A DNA stretch of 64,000 nt from Owenia fusiformis. Lineage: Eukaryota > Annelida > Polychaeta > Sabellida > Oweniidae. The notes under the pieces are model-generated. The model had not been told where the DNA came from and did no database searches. It worked only from the letters and a program-made list of their open reading frames with translations. Every line of letters starts with the position of its first letter. Position 1 is the first letter of the stretch. The DNA lies in NCBI GenBank assembly GCA_903813345.2, contig CAIIXF020000006.1:1-64000 (forward strand), given 5' to 3'. This document shows positions 33,328 through 43,882 of the stretch, one piece after another. A program made the translations under genes and the position numbers.

Positions 33328-33616
33328 TACATGTATGTTATTCTATTGATGTTTTTTTTTTAAAAGTTAAATTGAAGTTTTCCATTTGTGAATTCCCTCA
33401 GGTTTTGGCTGGATATTCAGGACATAATAATATATACTGGAGCAGCATACATATATCATGACACAAAACAAATGTTTTATGATATATGACATTTATTTGC
33501 AATTAATACAGTTTGTTTATTTTATTTCAGATCTAACTGGACAGGAAAATACAATCAGAATTCATCGGAGTGCCACTAATCCCTGCAGTAGGTTCTGGTA
33601 GGATCGGCGAATCAGG
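33328..33616 (-). other. AT-rich spacer between pol and the accessory ORF
   Basis: About 290 bp with no open frame of note. It would be the leader or intron of a subgenomic mRNA for the downstream ORF. Confidence 0.5.
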
Positions 33617-36232
33617 TCATTCTGTATGAGTCATTAGAGACGCTGCTGGATTTTGATTGGTCTCTGGAAGTGTCCCCAAAAATGGCTTCAAACGATTATG
33701 GTGCACAATCTTCATTTTCCCATCTCGGGATATTTCAAATACTAGATCTGATAATTTCTTCTGTATTTGATAAGGTCCTTCCCACTTGTTCTGTAACTTT
33801 GGTGACAGATTTGGCTTTCTTACTGCAGAGTGCAACCATACTGGATCACCAACTTGATATTTGTTGTAAACAAGCTTGTTGTCATAGTGGTGTTTTTGTT
33901 GTCTTGCAGATTTCTTGAGATTGTGACAAGCGACTTCCTCCACCATCCAGAGAGCGTCTCTAGTTTCAGACACATAGGTCTGATAAACAACCGGATTGTG
34001 GCCCTTTGGTGCAGGTCCCAGGAGCAGATCAATAGGCAACCGCATTTCTCGGCCAAGCATAAGCCTCGTGGGAGAAAATCCAGTGCTCCGATGGATAGAG
34101 GAACGATATGAAAAGAGGACCCATGGAAGCTTCTCATCCCAATCACGTTGGTGCAGGGAAATCACCTTCCGGAGCATCAGTTGAAGGGTGCGGTTCATTC
34201 GCTCCAAGCACCCATTTGTCTGGGGGTGCATCGTTGTAGTCCTCTTTTTATCGACACCAATCAGAGTGCAGAGTTCTTGGAAGAGTTCTGCCTCAAACTG
34301 GCGACCTTGATCTGTTAACAACTGCAAGGGTACACCGAACCGAGTGATGTAGGAGTGGATAAGTGCTTCGGCTACCGTCTCCGCCGTGATGTCAGCCATG
34401 GGTACTGCTTCAGGCCACTTAGTGAATGAATCCTCAAGTACCAGGATGTACTTGTTATCTTGATAGGTTGGAATCAGCGGTCCCAGAATATCCACACAGA
34501 GGCGTTCACCAGGAGCTCCGACAGGAAAGGACTTCAGTGGAGCTTTAGGCGCCCGGTTCGGATTATTAGCAGCTTGGCATCTGGAACATTGGTTACACCA
34601 ATTCTCAATATCGGATCTGTAATTAGGCCAATAGTATCTGGAACGGACCCTCTCAATAGTTCGAGTGATTCCCATATGTCCCATTGCACCATGTAAGGCA
34701 TCAAAAGCTGGACGCTGGAGCTTCCTGGGAAGGATGGATTGCAGTAGGGGTTCATCGAGTGAGGTCCTAGCCTTCCTACAGAGAATTTCATTCTCCACCA
34801 CCAGAGCATCAAACTGTCCCCATAGTTGCTTGTGCAATTGACTAAGAGGAGCAATTTCATCTTGAGAGGGTCTGGTTTTGGATTTCACCCAATTGCAGAC
34901 TTCACTCAGCACTGGATCGGTGCGGTTCTCCTCTGCAAGACTGGACATTGGAAGCAACCAATTCTCTTCAGCCCGTCTGGTGGTTACTCTGTTTATGGTA
35001 AGCTCAGCATTCTTCTCTGATTTCCGGACACACTTGTCACAGGGGCCACATGGAATACGGGAGAGGCCATCAGCATTTCCATGTTTGACGCCCGGTCTAT
35101 GCTCAATGGTGTAGTCATACGTCCCCAAAATCTCAAGCCACCTGGCCATTTGACCTTCAGGAGATTTAAAGTTGATCAACCAACGAAGACTACTATGATC
35201 GGTGCGGATCTTGAAGTTTACACCATATACATAATGATGAAAATTCTTCAGCGCTAAGATGATGGCCAGGAGCTCACGGCGAGTTACGCAATAGTTACGC
35301 TCCGGTCGGCTGAACGTATGACTGTAGTAAGCAACAGGCCTCTCAGCTCCATCAAGAATTTGGGACAGCACCGCACCAGCACCAAACGCACTTGCATCAG
35401 TGTCAACAATGAACGGCACCCCCATCACAGGATACGCTAATACTGGAGCGGTGAGGAGAGCTTCTTTCAGGTCATTAAAGGCAGACTGGCATTCTGGAGA
35501 CCAGACAAATGTGGTGTCTTTCTCTGTCAGTCGCACCAATGCTTTGGCTCTATGGGAGAAGTTCCTCACAAAGCGGCGATAATAAGCACACGTTCCCAGG
35601 AAACTTCTAACTGCTTTGACACCGCATGGCACAGGCCATTCTTTAACAGCTTTAACCTTATCAGGGTTGGGCCGGATACCATCTGCAGATACTTGATGTC
35701 CAAGAAATGATACTTCTTCAGTCAGGAAATTGCATTTCTTTGGAGCAATTTTCATTCCGGAACGGTGAATTCGCGACAACACTTCTTCAAGGCGGTCCAG
35801 ATGTTCGTCAAACGTGCGGGAGTATACAATGATGTCGTCGATGTAAACCAGGCAAGTCTCCCAATGAAGGCCCTGTAGCACTTTCTCCATCAAACGCTCG
35901 AATGTGGCAGGGGCGTTACATAACCCAAACGGCATTACAGTGAACTGATACAGCCCATTGCCAGCAGAAAATGCGGTCTTCTCAGCATCGTTCGGGTCCA
36001 TCGGTATTTGCCAAAATCCACTCGCCATATCGGGAGAGCTGAAATACCGACTGCCTGAGAGAGCATCTAGGGAGTCATCAATTCGGGGTAATGGATAACT
36101 ATCCTTCTTTGACAGATCATTGACCAAACGGAAATCTATACAGAAGCGTACAGTGCCATCTTTCTTCTTACACAGGACTACTGGAGATGACCAAGGACTA
36201 GTAGATGGCTCTATTATCCCGTTCTTCAGCAT
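33617..36232 (-). CDS. pol: Pol C-terminus: reverse transcriptase, RNase H, integrase
   Basis: 871 codons. RT: LKNGIIEPSTSPWSSPVV at the start, catalytic D in FSSPDMASGFWQ (near residue 68) and the VYIDD box (residues 129-133). RNase H: VDTDASAFGAGAVLSQ near 275, RRELLAI, RTDHSSLRWL. Integrase: HHCC zinc site (HGAMGHMG … CNQCSRCQ, about 505-550), D,D,E residues in CVDILG, LLTDQGRQ and CLERMN (about 570-690), and a GPY/F module NKWEGPYQI near 825. All catalytic residues are present. The ATG start is not natural: the RT domain is normally fused to protease, and a -1 difference at 36226-36232 separates them. The frame hits TGA just upstream. Confidence 0.93.
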   Translation of the reverse strand: MLKNGIIEPSTSPWSSPVVLCKKKDGTVRFCIDFRLVNDLSKKDSYPLPRIDDSLDALSGSRYFSSPDMASGFWQIPMDPNDAEKTAFSAGNGLYQFTVMPFGLCNAPATFERLMEKVLQGLHWETCLVYIDDIIVYSRTFDEHLDRLEEVLSRIHRSGMKIAPKKCNFLTEEVSFLGHQVSADGIRPNPDKVKAVKEWPVPCGVKAVRSFLGTCAYYRRFVRNFSHRAKALVRLTEKDTTFVWSPECQSAFNDLKEALLTAPVLAYPVMGVPFIVDTDASAFGAGAVLSQILDGAERPVAYYSHTFSRPERNYCVTRRELLAIILALKNFHHYVYGVNFKIRTDHSSLRWLINFKSPEGQMARWLEILGTYDYTIEHRPGVKHGNADGLSRIPCGPCDKCVRKSEKNAELTINRVTTRRAEENWLLPMSSLAEENRTDPVLSEVCNWVKSKTRPSQDEIAPLSQLHKQLWGQFDALVVENEILCRKARTSLDEPLLQSILPRKLQRPAFDALHGAMGHMGITRTIERVRSRYYWPNYRSDIENWCNQCSRCQAANNPNRAPKAPLKSFPVGAPGERLCVDILGPLIPTYQDNKYILVLEDSFTKWPEAVPMADITAETVAEALIHSYITRFGVPLQLLTDQGRQFEAELFQELCTLIGVDKKRTTTMHPQTNGCLERMNRTLQLMLRKVISLHQRDWDEKLPWVLFSYRSSIHRSTGFSPTRLMLGREMRLPIDLLLGPAPKGHNPVVYQTYVSETRDALWMVEEVACHNLKKSARQQKHHYDNKLVYNKYQVGDPVWLHSAVRKPNLSPKLQNKWEGPYQIQKKLSDLVFEISRDGKMKIVHHNRLKPFLGTLPETNQNPAASLMTHTE

Positions 36233-37291
36233 ACCTCAGCATAGGCAACTTCCCGCTTGTGTAGTGGTAATCTTCGGGGAGGTATCTTCACGGGTCGACT
36301 GTTTCCAGTATCTATGGAGTGAGTTACCAGGTCAGTCTTACCCAAATCAGCCTTGTCTTTAGCAAAAACATGACAGTATTTCATCAGAAGGTTACGTAAT
36401 TTCAGCTTCTGTTCTGCATTACAGTGGATGGAACTGCGATCATACAAGTCTCGAAGATGGTCAGGCAGATCACCCTCTATGTTCACAGCTTGGATATTAC
36501 AATCAGCAGACTCACCCGGAGAAACGCATTCTTCCAGGCATTCAACAGGTTCACAAAGGGCAATTGTTGATTCTGACTGGATTTTCAGTGGTTGACTGGT
36601 TATGTTGGCTACTCTGACTGGAACCAGGGGGGAGTGTAAATCAATGACACTTCGTGCCACCAGAAACTCCCGGTCAAGATGAGATGGAGGTTCTAAGACA
36701 CCAACACTCCCGGAAATATCACCATGGCAACACAAGCGACCTTCAAGGATTGTCTCCGTCATAGGAGGTATCACGGTGGAACCAACAGCGCATACCTTCA
36801 TTCCTTCATTAATCTCACTTTCAAGGAGGCACTCCAAACCAATCCCATCAATGAACAGCTTCCCTGGACCAAAATCAAGTAGACAGGAATGCTGTGACAG
36901 GAAATCATAGCCCAATATCACTGGAGACTTGATGTCAGCAACGATCATCTGAACTTCTACGCTTCGATCATCAGACAATTTCAGGGAAAAATCAGCAGTG
37001 CCCACGGTGCGGATAACACCATCATTTGCAGATCTCAGACATTGTGGACTCATACTTAGAATAGGCCTCAGGGGGGATTTGAGAGTCTGGTATACCTCAA
37101 GGCTCATAATACTGGCCTTGGCACCGGAATCTATCAAACATTGGATTGTTTCACCACAAATAACAACTGGCAAACACAATCCATCGTATTTGGTAGAACT
37201 CTTGGATATATTTACATGGTTAACATTACTTATGATGTTGATCCCCTCTGGATGGAGGAGCATCTCATGGCCTATTGAGACACTCCGGCTG
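36226..37291 (-). CDS. pol: Pol N-terminus: aspartic protease and linker
   Basis: Entered by the -1 shift. The frame reads through the ATG at 37263. The retropepsin active site LIDSGAKASIM lies about 45 residues after that ATG, with the flap/second-half signature VILGYDFLSQHSCLLDFG about 120 residues on. The following 200 residues lead to the KIPPRRLPLHKREV box that normally sits just before the RT domain. The frame ends at TGA (36226) in the middle of that box, so RT is in a different frame. Confidence 0.85.
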
Positions 37292-37299
37292 GGTTTAAA
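37257..37299 (-). promoter_or_regulatory. -1 ribosomal frameshift signal between gag and pol
   Basis: Heptamer TTTAAAC (37299-37293) in the X XXY YYZ register of gag, 6-nt spacer CCAGCC, then an 11-bp stem (37286-37276 with 37267-37257, two G-U pairs) around an 8-nt loop. A -1 shift here enters the protease frame directly without a stop. Confidence 0.85.
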
Positions 37300-38171
37300 G
37301 AAGCTTTACTAGAGTTGGGCCATAAATGGGCTGGTCTCTTTTCACGATGATCAGTCTTTATGTGCCCCTTCTCTAAATCATCCTTCCGGATACGGCACCT
37401 AGCAACCTTGTGGAACAGGAGGCCGCAGTAGAAACATCTATCTGAAGCAGGCTTTCGATCAAGGAACTGGGTCATTCTCACGGCTAGGTCCTTAAAGGCT
37501 GAAGTTGACATTGGATCAGGCTCGGCTGACTGAGGATCACTGATGGTGACGGCACGGATCGGTGTGGATGAATCTTCGGCAAACCCTTCCATCTGTAGGG
37601 CTGCATCCAAAGCTTGACGCATGGTAGTCGGGGCTTTGGAGAATATGTGGTAACTCATTTGGCTATCGGTAACTTTGAGGGCATGTTTGAAGGAATCAAG
37701 AGCAAACTGGTCCCTGGACTCCTCAGGTAAGTGAGGATAACCTAAATTGGCTAAGCGTAAAATGTCATAGACAAGGGAATTGACGCTTTCACCCTTGTTT
37801 TTCAGCCTCTTTCTCAATTGATTTCTGTATTTTTCTTCTTGGTGGTTGGGATTGAACAGGTCATTCAGGCAGCTAGATACATAATGGTAATCTAGTTTAC
37901 GTGCAGGTTCGATGATGTCATACACCTTCTGGGCGTCCCCTTCAAGGCACGTCAACAACTCAACTGCACGGCGGGGGTCATCCCAACCATTGACATCTGC
38001 TATGGTATCAAAAGAGAACTTGAACGTTCGCCAACTGGATTTTCCATTATATGGACGGACTTTGTGTTCTTTGCGGGAGGGGGGTTGCATAGTGGCAACA
38101 GGCAAAAATGGTGTCTGTTTTACTAATGGAACTTCTTTGGGATGAACTCTATGCAATTTGGGGTTGGACAT
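37272..38171 (-). CDS. gag: Gag: capsid and zinc-knuckle nucleocapsid
   Basis: 299 codons from the ATG of MSNPKLHRV. Residues about 30-190 form a retrotransposon-gag capsid domain (WDDPRRAVELLTCLEGDAQ, then NQLRKRLKNKGESVNSLVYD). A CCHC zinc knuckle CFYCGLLFHKVARC (CX2CX4HX4C) lies near residue 250. The C-terminal codons contain the frameshift heptamer T TTA AAC. Without frameshifting the protein ends at TAG (37272-37274). Virus-like particle structural protein. Confidence 0.9.
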   Translation of the reverse strand: MSNPKLHRVHPKEVPLVKQTPFLPVATMQPPSRKEHKVRPYNGKSSWRTFKFSFDTIADVNGWDDPRRAVELLTCLEGDAQKVYDIIEPARKLDYHYVSSCLNDLFNPNHQEEKYRNQLRKRLKNKGESVNSLVYDILRLANLGYPHLPEESRDQFALDSFKHALKVTDSQMSYHIFSKAPTTMRQALDAALQMEGFAEDSSTPIRAVTISDPQSAEPDPMSTSAFKDLAVRMTQFLDRKPASDRCFYCGLLFHKVARCRIRKDDLEKGHIKTDHREKRPAHLWPNSSKASLNPAGVSQ

Positions 38172-38177
38172 CACACA

Positions 38178-38723
38178 TTAGTGACTGGAATTTCTTTGGT
38201 TGTTTTGGTTATTCTGGTTGTTAGTAGTATACATATTATTTACAGCTGCAGCATTTGTATCGATAACACTAATTGTATTTACAGGTGGAGTATTTACATG
38301 AGAGACAAAGTTCAGCAAACTTCTTGGAGTGCTCACAACCAATGGAGCAGATACAGCAGTAGTGGTGCTTGGCATGCTGGAAACTGGAGGGACATTGCTG
38401 TCCATTAAATAACTTGAATTGGAGGCTGCTGAAGTATTCTGGAGATTTTGTGGTGTATTACCAGCAGATGCATGATGGCTGAGTAGTTTACTCTCTTCTG
38501 CTGAAAGTTCTGCTTTCCACTGTTGTATTTCAGATAACCGCTTGGATACCTCTTCCTCCGTGATGTTACACCCACCATCATCTCCATGTTCCGCAACGGT
38601 GTCATGTTGATCACCGTCAGCAAGATCCTGGATTTCAATGGAATCAGCATCGCTGTTAGTAGGTTTCTGGATCATCATGGAGATTTCACTATCGACTCGG
38701 ATTGCCTGAGTCTTCTCAGCCAT
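38178..38723 (-). CDS. gag: Gag N-terminal ORF, separated by an in-frame TAA
   Basis: 181 codons from the first ATG after the leader (MAEKTQAIRVDSEI) to TAA at 38178-38180. It is acidic at first, with a predicted coiled-coil-like EEEVSKRLSEIQQWKAELSA segment (about residues 56-75), then low-complexity Ser/Thr/Val/Asn sequence ending NNQNNQNNQRNSSH. The next gag ORF is in the same frame three codons on, so this was probably one protein. Either the TAA is a nonsense mutation, or it is read through, or the two parts are made separately. Confidence 0.6.
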   Translation of the reverse strand: MAEKTQAIRVDSEISMMIQKPTNSDADSIEIQDLADGDQHDTVAEHGDDGGCNITEEEVSKRLSEIQQWKAELSAEESKLLSHHASAGNTPQNLQNTSAASNSSYLMDSNVPPVSSMPSTTTAVSAPLVVSTPRSLLNFVSHVNTPPVNTISVIDTNAAAVNNMYTTNNQNNQNNQRNSSH

Positions 38724-38793
38724 CTATAAAACAAAACTAAGATGACCTTCGGCGATGCGATTGAAACGGCAAAATTCACCGCACTGGTTAGGG

Positions 38794-38811
38794 ATCCCAC
38801 CGCTGCCACCA
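38794..38811 (-). promoter_or_regulatory. Primer-binding site, tRNA-Leu type
   Basis: TGGTGGCAGCGGTGGGAT on the minus strand, two bases after the LTR end. It is the complement of the 3' end typical of metazoan tRNA-Leu (AAG/TAG) with CCA. Family knowledge from memory; a tRNA search would confirm it. Confidence 0.75.
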
Positions 38812-38813
38812 AA

Positions 38814-40260
38814 TGTAGCATGTGCCGCGTTGTACATGGTGGTGATTGTTAGAATATTACCGTTAAGAAATTTAAATGGTGGCGCCATCTGGAGTATTGT
38901 GTAATTTGAAATTGTAAAATGAATTCTGGGATATATAGACAGGAATAAGTCGTACATAGTGGTACGGACTGTGAAACCTTGTATAAGTATTAGAATAAGG
39001 GGTTTATAAGTAAAAAGTGATTTGTACTTAGGTTTATTAGCAAAAAGATGCAGGATTTAAGTTCTTCACATTTGTAAATTGCAACAAGAACAATATGCAC
39101 CCATAGGCGGGTAAATGTACAGTTATATGAAATTCGCCACTAAATAAGTGAATTTATTGTCACACATAGGCGTGTACATGTACATGCATATGTTATTGAT
39201 GCAATAAGTTGGAGTTTCAAAGTTACTTCTGTTTGTAAGATTGAGTATTGCAGAGTTTGCTAAATTTGATATGAAACTAATGTGAATGCATTCGGGCATA
39301 AATTATAATGGCAGGATCTCTGTAGTGGAAAGCTGAATTTTAACACCTTATAGGGTATAAGTTGGGGATAAGTAGGAAAATCAGGATGCAACTACTACAC
39401 TAAGGGCTGATACTGAGCCGGAGTAGATGCTTTAATTTTACTGGTGGTGACGTTATGCAATATGCCCAGACTGGATCGGGGCATAATATCTGGATAAGGA
39501 GGACTTCAGCAACCTGCAGGAATTCATATTGGAATCCTTAGATTCTAATCTCTCATCAAATAGATCAATTCACTGACAAATATTATTTTATGTACATTAT
39601 ATACAATTTATTTACAATTCCCCGCCCCCCATTGATTACATGTTGGCTTACATCTTGTGTTAAGTTCTCAGCAGATTCTCAGAATACAGGAATTGGTGTC
39701 TAGTCTGGTCAGTGTTAGAGAAAGAATCTTCTATAATATTCCCGGGCTGTATTTAAATATGCCGCCAAACTAGAGACGAAATAATTCTTAGTTCACAGAT
39801 CACGCATGCGTATATGTACAATTATTTATATGGTCCTTCCTTGAGCATGCGTAACTTTATGATTAATTTTAATATTGCGACTTGTGCATGCTCAGCTTTA
39901 TAATAAATGCCAATATCCTGCCTTGCGCATGCGTTAAGTTAAAGAAAATGGCGGCGCCCATGGAAATATTAAGAATTATGAATTTTTGTCATACATTTGA
40001 ATATTTGAGACATATACTGACTAGAATGATAGTTAAATACAATAATAAAGATAGAGAATGGAACATTAAATTGAGAGGCACTAAAAATTATACTGTAGAA
40101 TACGCAATGACGATAAAATGACACTTAGAATAGAAATTTAGAGCTAGAAATTATTGAGATGAAAAGTAATTAATGGAAACTCAAAGAACGAAGGTAAGGA
40201 ACGGGAGGAAATGTAACACAGAGATAATATTATTCATTCTAATACCCTGCAAATGCTACA
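38814..40260 (-). repeat. 5' LTR of the gypsy element
   Basis: 1447 bp, read on the minus strand from TGTAGCA to TGCTACA (7-bp terminal inverted repeat, TG…CA). The end is fixed by the TT spacer and primer-binding site that follow. A TATA-like TTATAAAG lies at 39896-39903 (minus). Four GCATGC-type words and an AAAATGGCGGCGCC word cluster nearby. 39882-40121 contains an antisense open frame, judged accidental. Confidence 0.85.
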
Positions 40261-40943
40261 ATAGTTTGAGTGGCTTTGAGGCACATATACTGAGAAAACA
40301 CGGGAATGGACTAAAAATTATGAACTATGATATCTCCGTCGGTAAGTTTACAGCTTATATTCTGCTTCTAGGTAAACCCTCTGGCAGATTTGACCCAGTC
40401 TTTATAATCATCCATATATACATCACCGAAATCTTATCTGTGAATCTTCCCTACAGGCGAGAAAGAAGACTTGCTGTCTTTCCCATTCGCCATTTTTTGT
40501 TATCGTTACCGCAAAATTTTGCAAATCGCCTTGACGTAACTGTCATGCTATAACACCGTGAACTGTTTCATACATTATTAGTGAAATAAGCGCTATCTAT
40601 ATATTGACAGTGCAACTTTGATATTGCAACTAACTGTGATGTTATTAAAGGCAGAATCAAAGATAAAACATACTTCACATAGGACAATATATAGGGATGA
40701 CAAAGTCGGAAACTCACAAAAGATCCATGATATTCTATCAAATGGGGCATGGCGAAGTTACTCGATCAAAGCTAAGATTCAAAGTATACAACATGTAATT
40801 TCGAATTCTACAAATCAATAAAATATTTTATTTACTTGCACTGTTTTAGCACATACAAGCATCTCACAACATAGGAGTTATATTCTGTAACGACCCGTTT
40901 ATAATCATTGGTAGCTATAGTTTAGATTTATCTTAAACTGTTT
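40261..40943 (-). other. 3' flank of methyltransferase copy A
   Basis: Matches 13600-14268. On the minus strand a poly-A signal AATAAA lies at 40832-40827, about 110 nt after the stop codon. The gypsy element begins at 40260, about 680 bp downstream of the gene. Confidence 0.6.
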
Positions 40944-41578
40944 TCAAATACATGTATAAATGGTCAAATTCTTCTTATCTTGTAGCACACTCATTGCTAC
41001 TTTGTTACAATCCTCAATGTATTTCAGTGGTAATGGCCAAACTGATATATAGTGATGCCCCTGTCTAGTATGATCTCCGTCTCTTTGGTAACATAATGGA
41101 GGAGGGAGTGATATGGGGGGAATTTCAAGGTTAAGGGGTTGAAAAGATCCAACATGGATTTTTTTGTGTGAAGATGTTGTCGGAAATGTAGTCGTAACAA
41201 GATAACCTGATTTACTTCGGGAGAAGTTTTCAAGGACCTTTAGTGTCTCAGACACAGGCAAATGTTGTAGCATCATACGACAATGAATGATATCATAAGA
41301 TTCGACAAGGGCTGTTTTTGCAATATCATGCTGCTTGAATGTCCAAGGTTCGTCTTTAAATTTTTCCTTATGTAATTCTATCAGTTTAGGTACTATATCC
41401 ATCCCATAATAGTCTATGTCGCCCCTTGTTGCTAGGAAACGGGACATCCATTGCATATCTCCACAGGGTATATCCAAAAGGCGAACTCTTTTCACTCCTT
41501 TCAATATCTTGTATTCATCCACAACAGAATGTAGAACCGCCATTGCTTCTTGAGCAAACTTGAGGTATGATCCTCCCC
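40944..41578 (-). CDS. Exon 2 (copy A): SAM-dependent methyltransferase domain, complete
   Basis: 635 nt after acceptor TTGCTATATCTTCAG|GG, phase 1. Joined to exon 1A (51617-52052) it gives a 356-residue protein. The family motif WG-x-G…SG-x-GS-x-L is restored exactly across the splice junction (WGRGDGTSDLQVS from exon 1, GGGSYL from exon 2), which supports the two-exon model. Class I methyltransferase motifs: RLLDIPCGDMQWM (motif I), YYGMDIV (motif II), SYDIIHCRMMLQHL (motif IV region). The enzyme should use S-adenosylmethionine and, with a type II anchor, act in the secretory lumen. Acceptor unknown. The frame is open and ends NLTIYTCI. This is the only copy in the window with both exons intact. 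Confidence 0.85.
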
Positions 41579-42051
41579 CTGAAGATATAGCAACAAAACA
41601 AATGTTATCAAATGTTATCATGTTAGCCTATTGTCGTCTTGACCAATTTTTCCCAGATTTTGAGAAGGTCAAAAATGAAATTTTTAAACTTGCTGTAGTG
41701 TAAATTGCATCAAATTCTTTGTAAGTTGACAGACTGAGCTCAAATCTGACCAAGGAAAGTTTGCTTCACTTAAAAAAAGTATCTTGTTAATGAAATAAAA
41801 CATTTACTTGAATTTTTTTTATCTATTTTGGGAGGTTTTTGTTTTTATTTTTTGAATACTATTTGTTAAATGGTCAGTCAGTTTGGAGATATTTATATTT
41901 ATTATTCCATCATCTGTGTAATTTTAGGAATATCAGAGACTGGACCAAGAGATCAAAATGCTGCATAATGAAATTCAGTTTAATCCAAAGTAACATTGCA
42001 ACATACGTGTACAAAATATTATTTTATAATCGTTGCATATATTTATATATA

Positions 42052-42669
42052 CAGGGTGGGCCAAAAAACGCCACTTTTATTTCAAGACACTATAATTTAT
42101 TTTATTTTCCAACCTATATACCCCAAATTTTGCAGTTATCTAGTGCCAGGGGTTCTTTGTAATAATATAATGTAACAAGCCCTTCAACTTGAATTATATT
42201 TGATCTAAAAGAGGAGCTCAATTGATCTGCCATCCTATTTGATGATAGCTTTTAGTTTTAGTTGCCTTGCGGATATAGCAGTTTCGGTGAAATGTTTGCT
42301 AAGGTTCTCTCAACCTGTCTTAATTGCCAGCTTTAGTTGGGCAATTTTTTAGATTGGGTGCCTTCATACCATCTCCTGGAGACCTTACCATACCCTATAC
42401 TCACTGAGGATTGCATCAGGACTATTAGCTTGGTGGTCATCAGGCCGTATCAGTTCAGGAACATTTTGCAAATTATGTTTATTTCTCATGGCACACCACA
42501 TGTTTAAGTGAGACGCTGGTGACATTTTATTTAAGTAAAAGTGTACAATTCATAATCCATGGCTAGATAGCATCCTCAAGTTTCATTTGGTATGCAAATT
42601 ATGATTTTGTATCAAAAATTAAAAAAGTTATAGCATTTTGAAAAAAGTGGCGTTTTTTGGCCCACCCTG
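42052..42669. mobile_element. Mariner-type MITE, complete copy (CAGGGTGGGCC family)
   Basis: 618 bp. The ends CAGGGTGGGCCAAAAAACGC are inverted, flanked by TA (42050-42051, 42670-42671). The inner sequence matches 19942-20531 in reverse. No transposase. Confidence 0.9.
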
Positions 42670-43068
42670 TATGTTTCATATTTTCAAGAATATTTGGTGT
42701 AAAATAATTCTAATAGTATTTTCCTTTTTTAAAGAATACAACGTAAAGTCCTATAAGGTTCCTATATTGTTGTCATTAATTTGTCCTATATAAGCCTTGT
42801 ATTTTGTAAAGGAAATAAAACCAATAATTTAGAAATTTGGTGAAATCGTCTTTGCCAATGTACATAATCATTTTTATACGTAATTTTTAATGCCAAAAAA
42901 GCATTTTTACTCTCGATAGAACTTTTGAAAAGTCCATATTTTAGCAGCAGAATATCAGACCATGATGCCAATATCTTATATAAAGACTATATAACTATTC
43001 AGTCTAATGCATATGCATAAAAGAATTGTTATATGGATTGGTTAAAACATTCCCAACTTCTGATTAGG

Positions 43069-43163
43069 TATGTCTACTGATTTTCCTGAAGAGGTTCCCT
43101 TACATTTGTTTGATGGTACTGCTGATTCTGGGGAAGTTGAGGATGAATTTGATATATCGGGTG
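43069..43163 (+). CDS. Possible orphan exon (acidic peptide), plus strand
   Basis: CCCAACTTCTGATTAG resembles a 3' splice site. After it an ATG frame reads MSTDFPEEVPLHLFDGTADS and continues acidic to DEFDISG, where TCGG|GTGAGC is a good donor. It lies antisense in the copy A intron. No family recognised. It may be a relic of a transposon or of an unrelated gene. Confidence 0.25.
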
Positions 43164-43670
43164 AGCATCTAATAATCAAGCTTGGTGCAGAAACTCAATT
43201 TTATTTACAAACTTTACTACGCGTAATCGATTCAATCGCGTAATCGATTCAATCATTGAGTGTGAATCTTTTGTGACCATTGCCTCAATTTAATACATTT
43301 TGGCAGAGCGAAGGAGTGCATCTCTGCTTGTATATTGGACACCGCCATGGTTATCTAATTGTAAAGAATCTCAAGCATTGAACATATGGTATGCTTATAT
43401 TGTAACGTAAATCAATTGCAGAGAGCTAACATTTTCAATATCAGTTGCACAATATACGTATATAGTGGTCTCCAAAGAATAGTATTCAATAGACATGAGT
43501 AATAAAATCATATTATTTACATTCAACACGAATTATTATCGTATGGTCTGTAAAATGAAGCTCTCTGATTGGTCAGTTCTTGTGCTGTACCAATCTGTAT
43601 TGCTACTGAGATTGTCCCCGTTGATCATCTCCATAGCAATGCAGAAAATATTGGTACGGTATTCTGTAGT

Positions 43671-43882
43671 CAAGCCCGTAGCCAGGGGGGGGGGGGGGTT
43701 CGCAGGGTTCGGGCGAACTCCCCCCCTGGCCAAAAATTCTTTCAAAATCATGCAGTTTTTGACCATTTTGAGCACTTCTCAAGTGATTTTAGCCTAATTT
43801 GCGCCAGATTTGTCAAATGTGAACCCCCCTGGAAATTTTTGAAAATTGAACCCCCCCTTTGCAAATCCTGGCTACGGGCCTG
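43671..43882. mobile_element. CAGGCCCGTAGC MITE, copy 2
   Basis: 212 bp with ends CAAGCCCGTAGCCAGG and CCTGGCTACGGGCCTG, flanked by GTAGT on both sides (43666-43670, 43883-43887), a 5-bp target duplication. G- and C-runs lie inside. Confidence 0.85.

Larger units (their letters stand above)
30869..40260 (-). mobile_element. Ty3/gypsy LTR retrotransposon, 9.4 kb, minus strand
   Basis: Order along the minus strand: 5' LTR (40260-38814), a primer-binding site complementary to a tRNA-Leu 3' end, gag, protease, reverse transcriptase, RNase H, integrase with GPY/F domain, a zinc-finger ORF, a polypurine tract, and a 3' LTR (31803-30869) that has lost its last 512 bp. The shared 935 bp of the LTRs differs at only two positions noticed, so insertion was recent. 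No target duplication remains because of the 3' deletion. The pol order RT-RH-IN is that of Ty3/gypsy (Metaviridae). Confidence 0.95.

Noticed and set aside
38724-38957. 77-codon frame upstream of gag as a gag extension
   Set aside because: It spans the LTR end and primer-binding site and is closed by TAG before the gag ATG.
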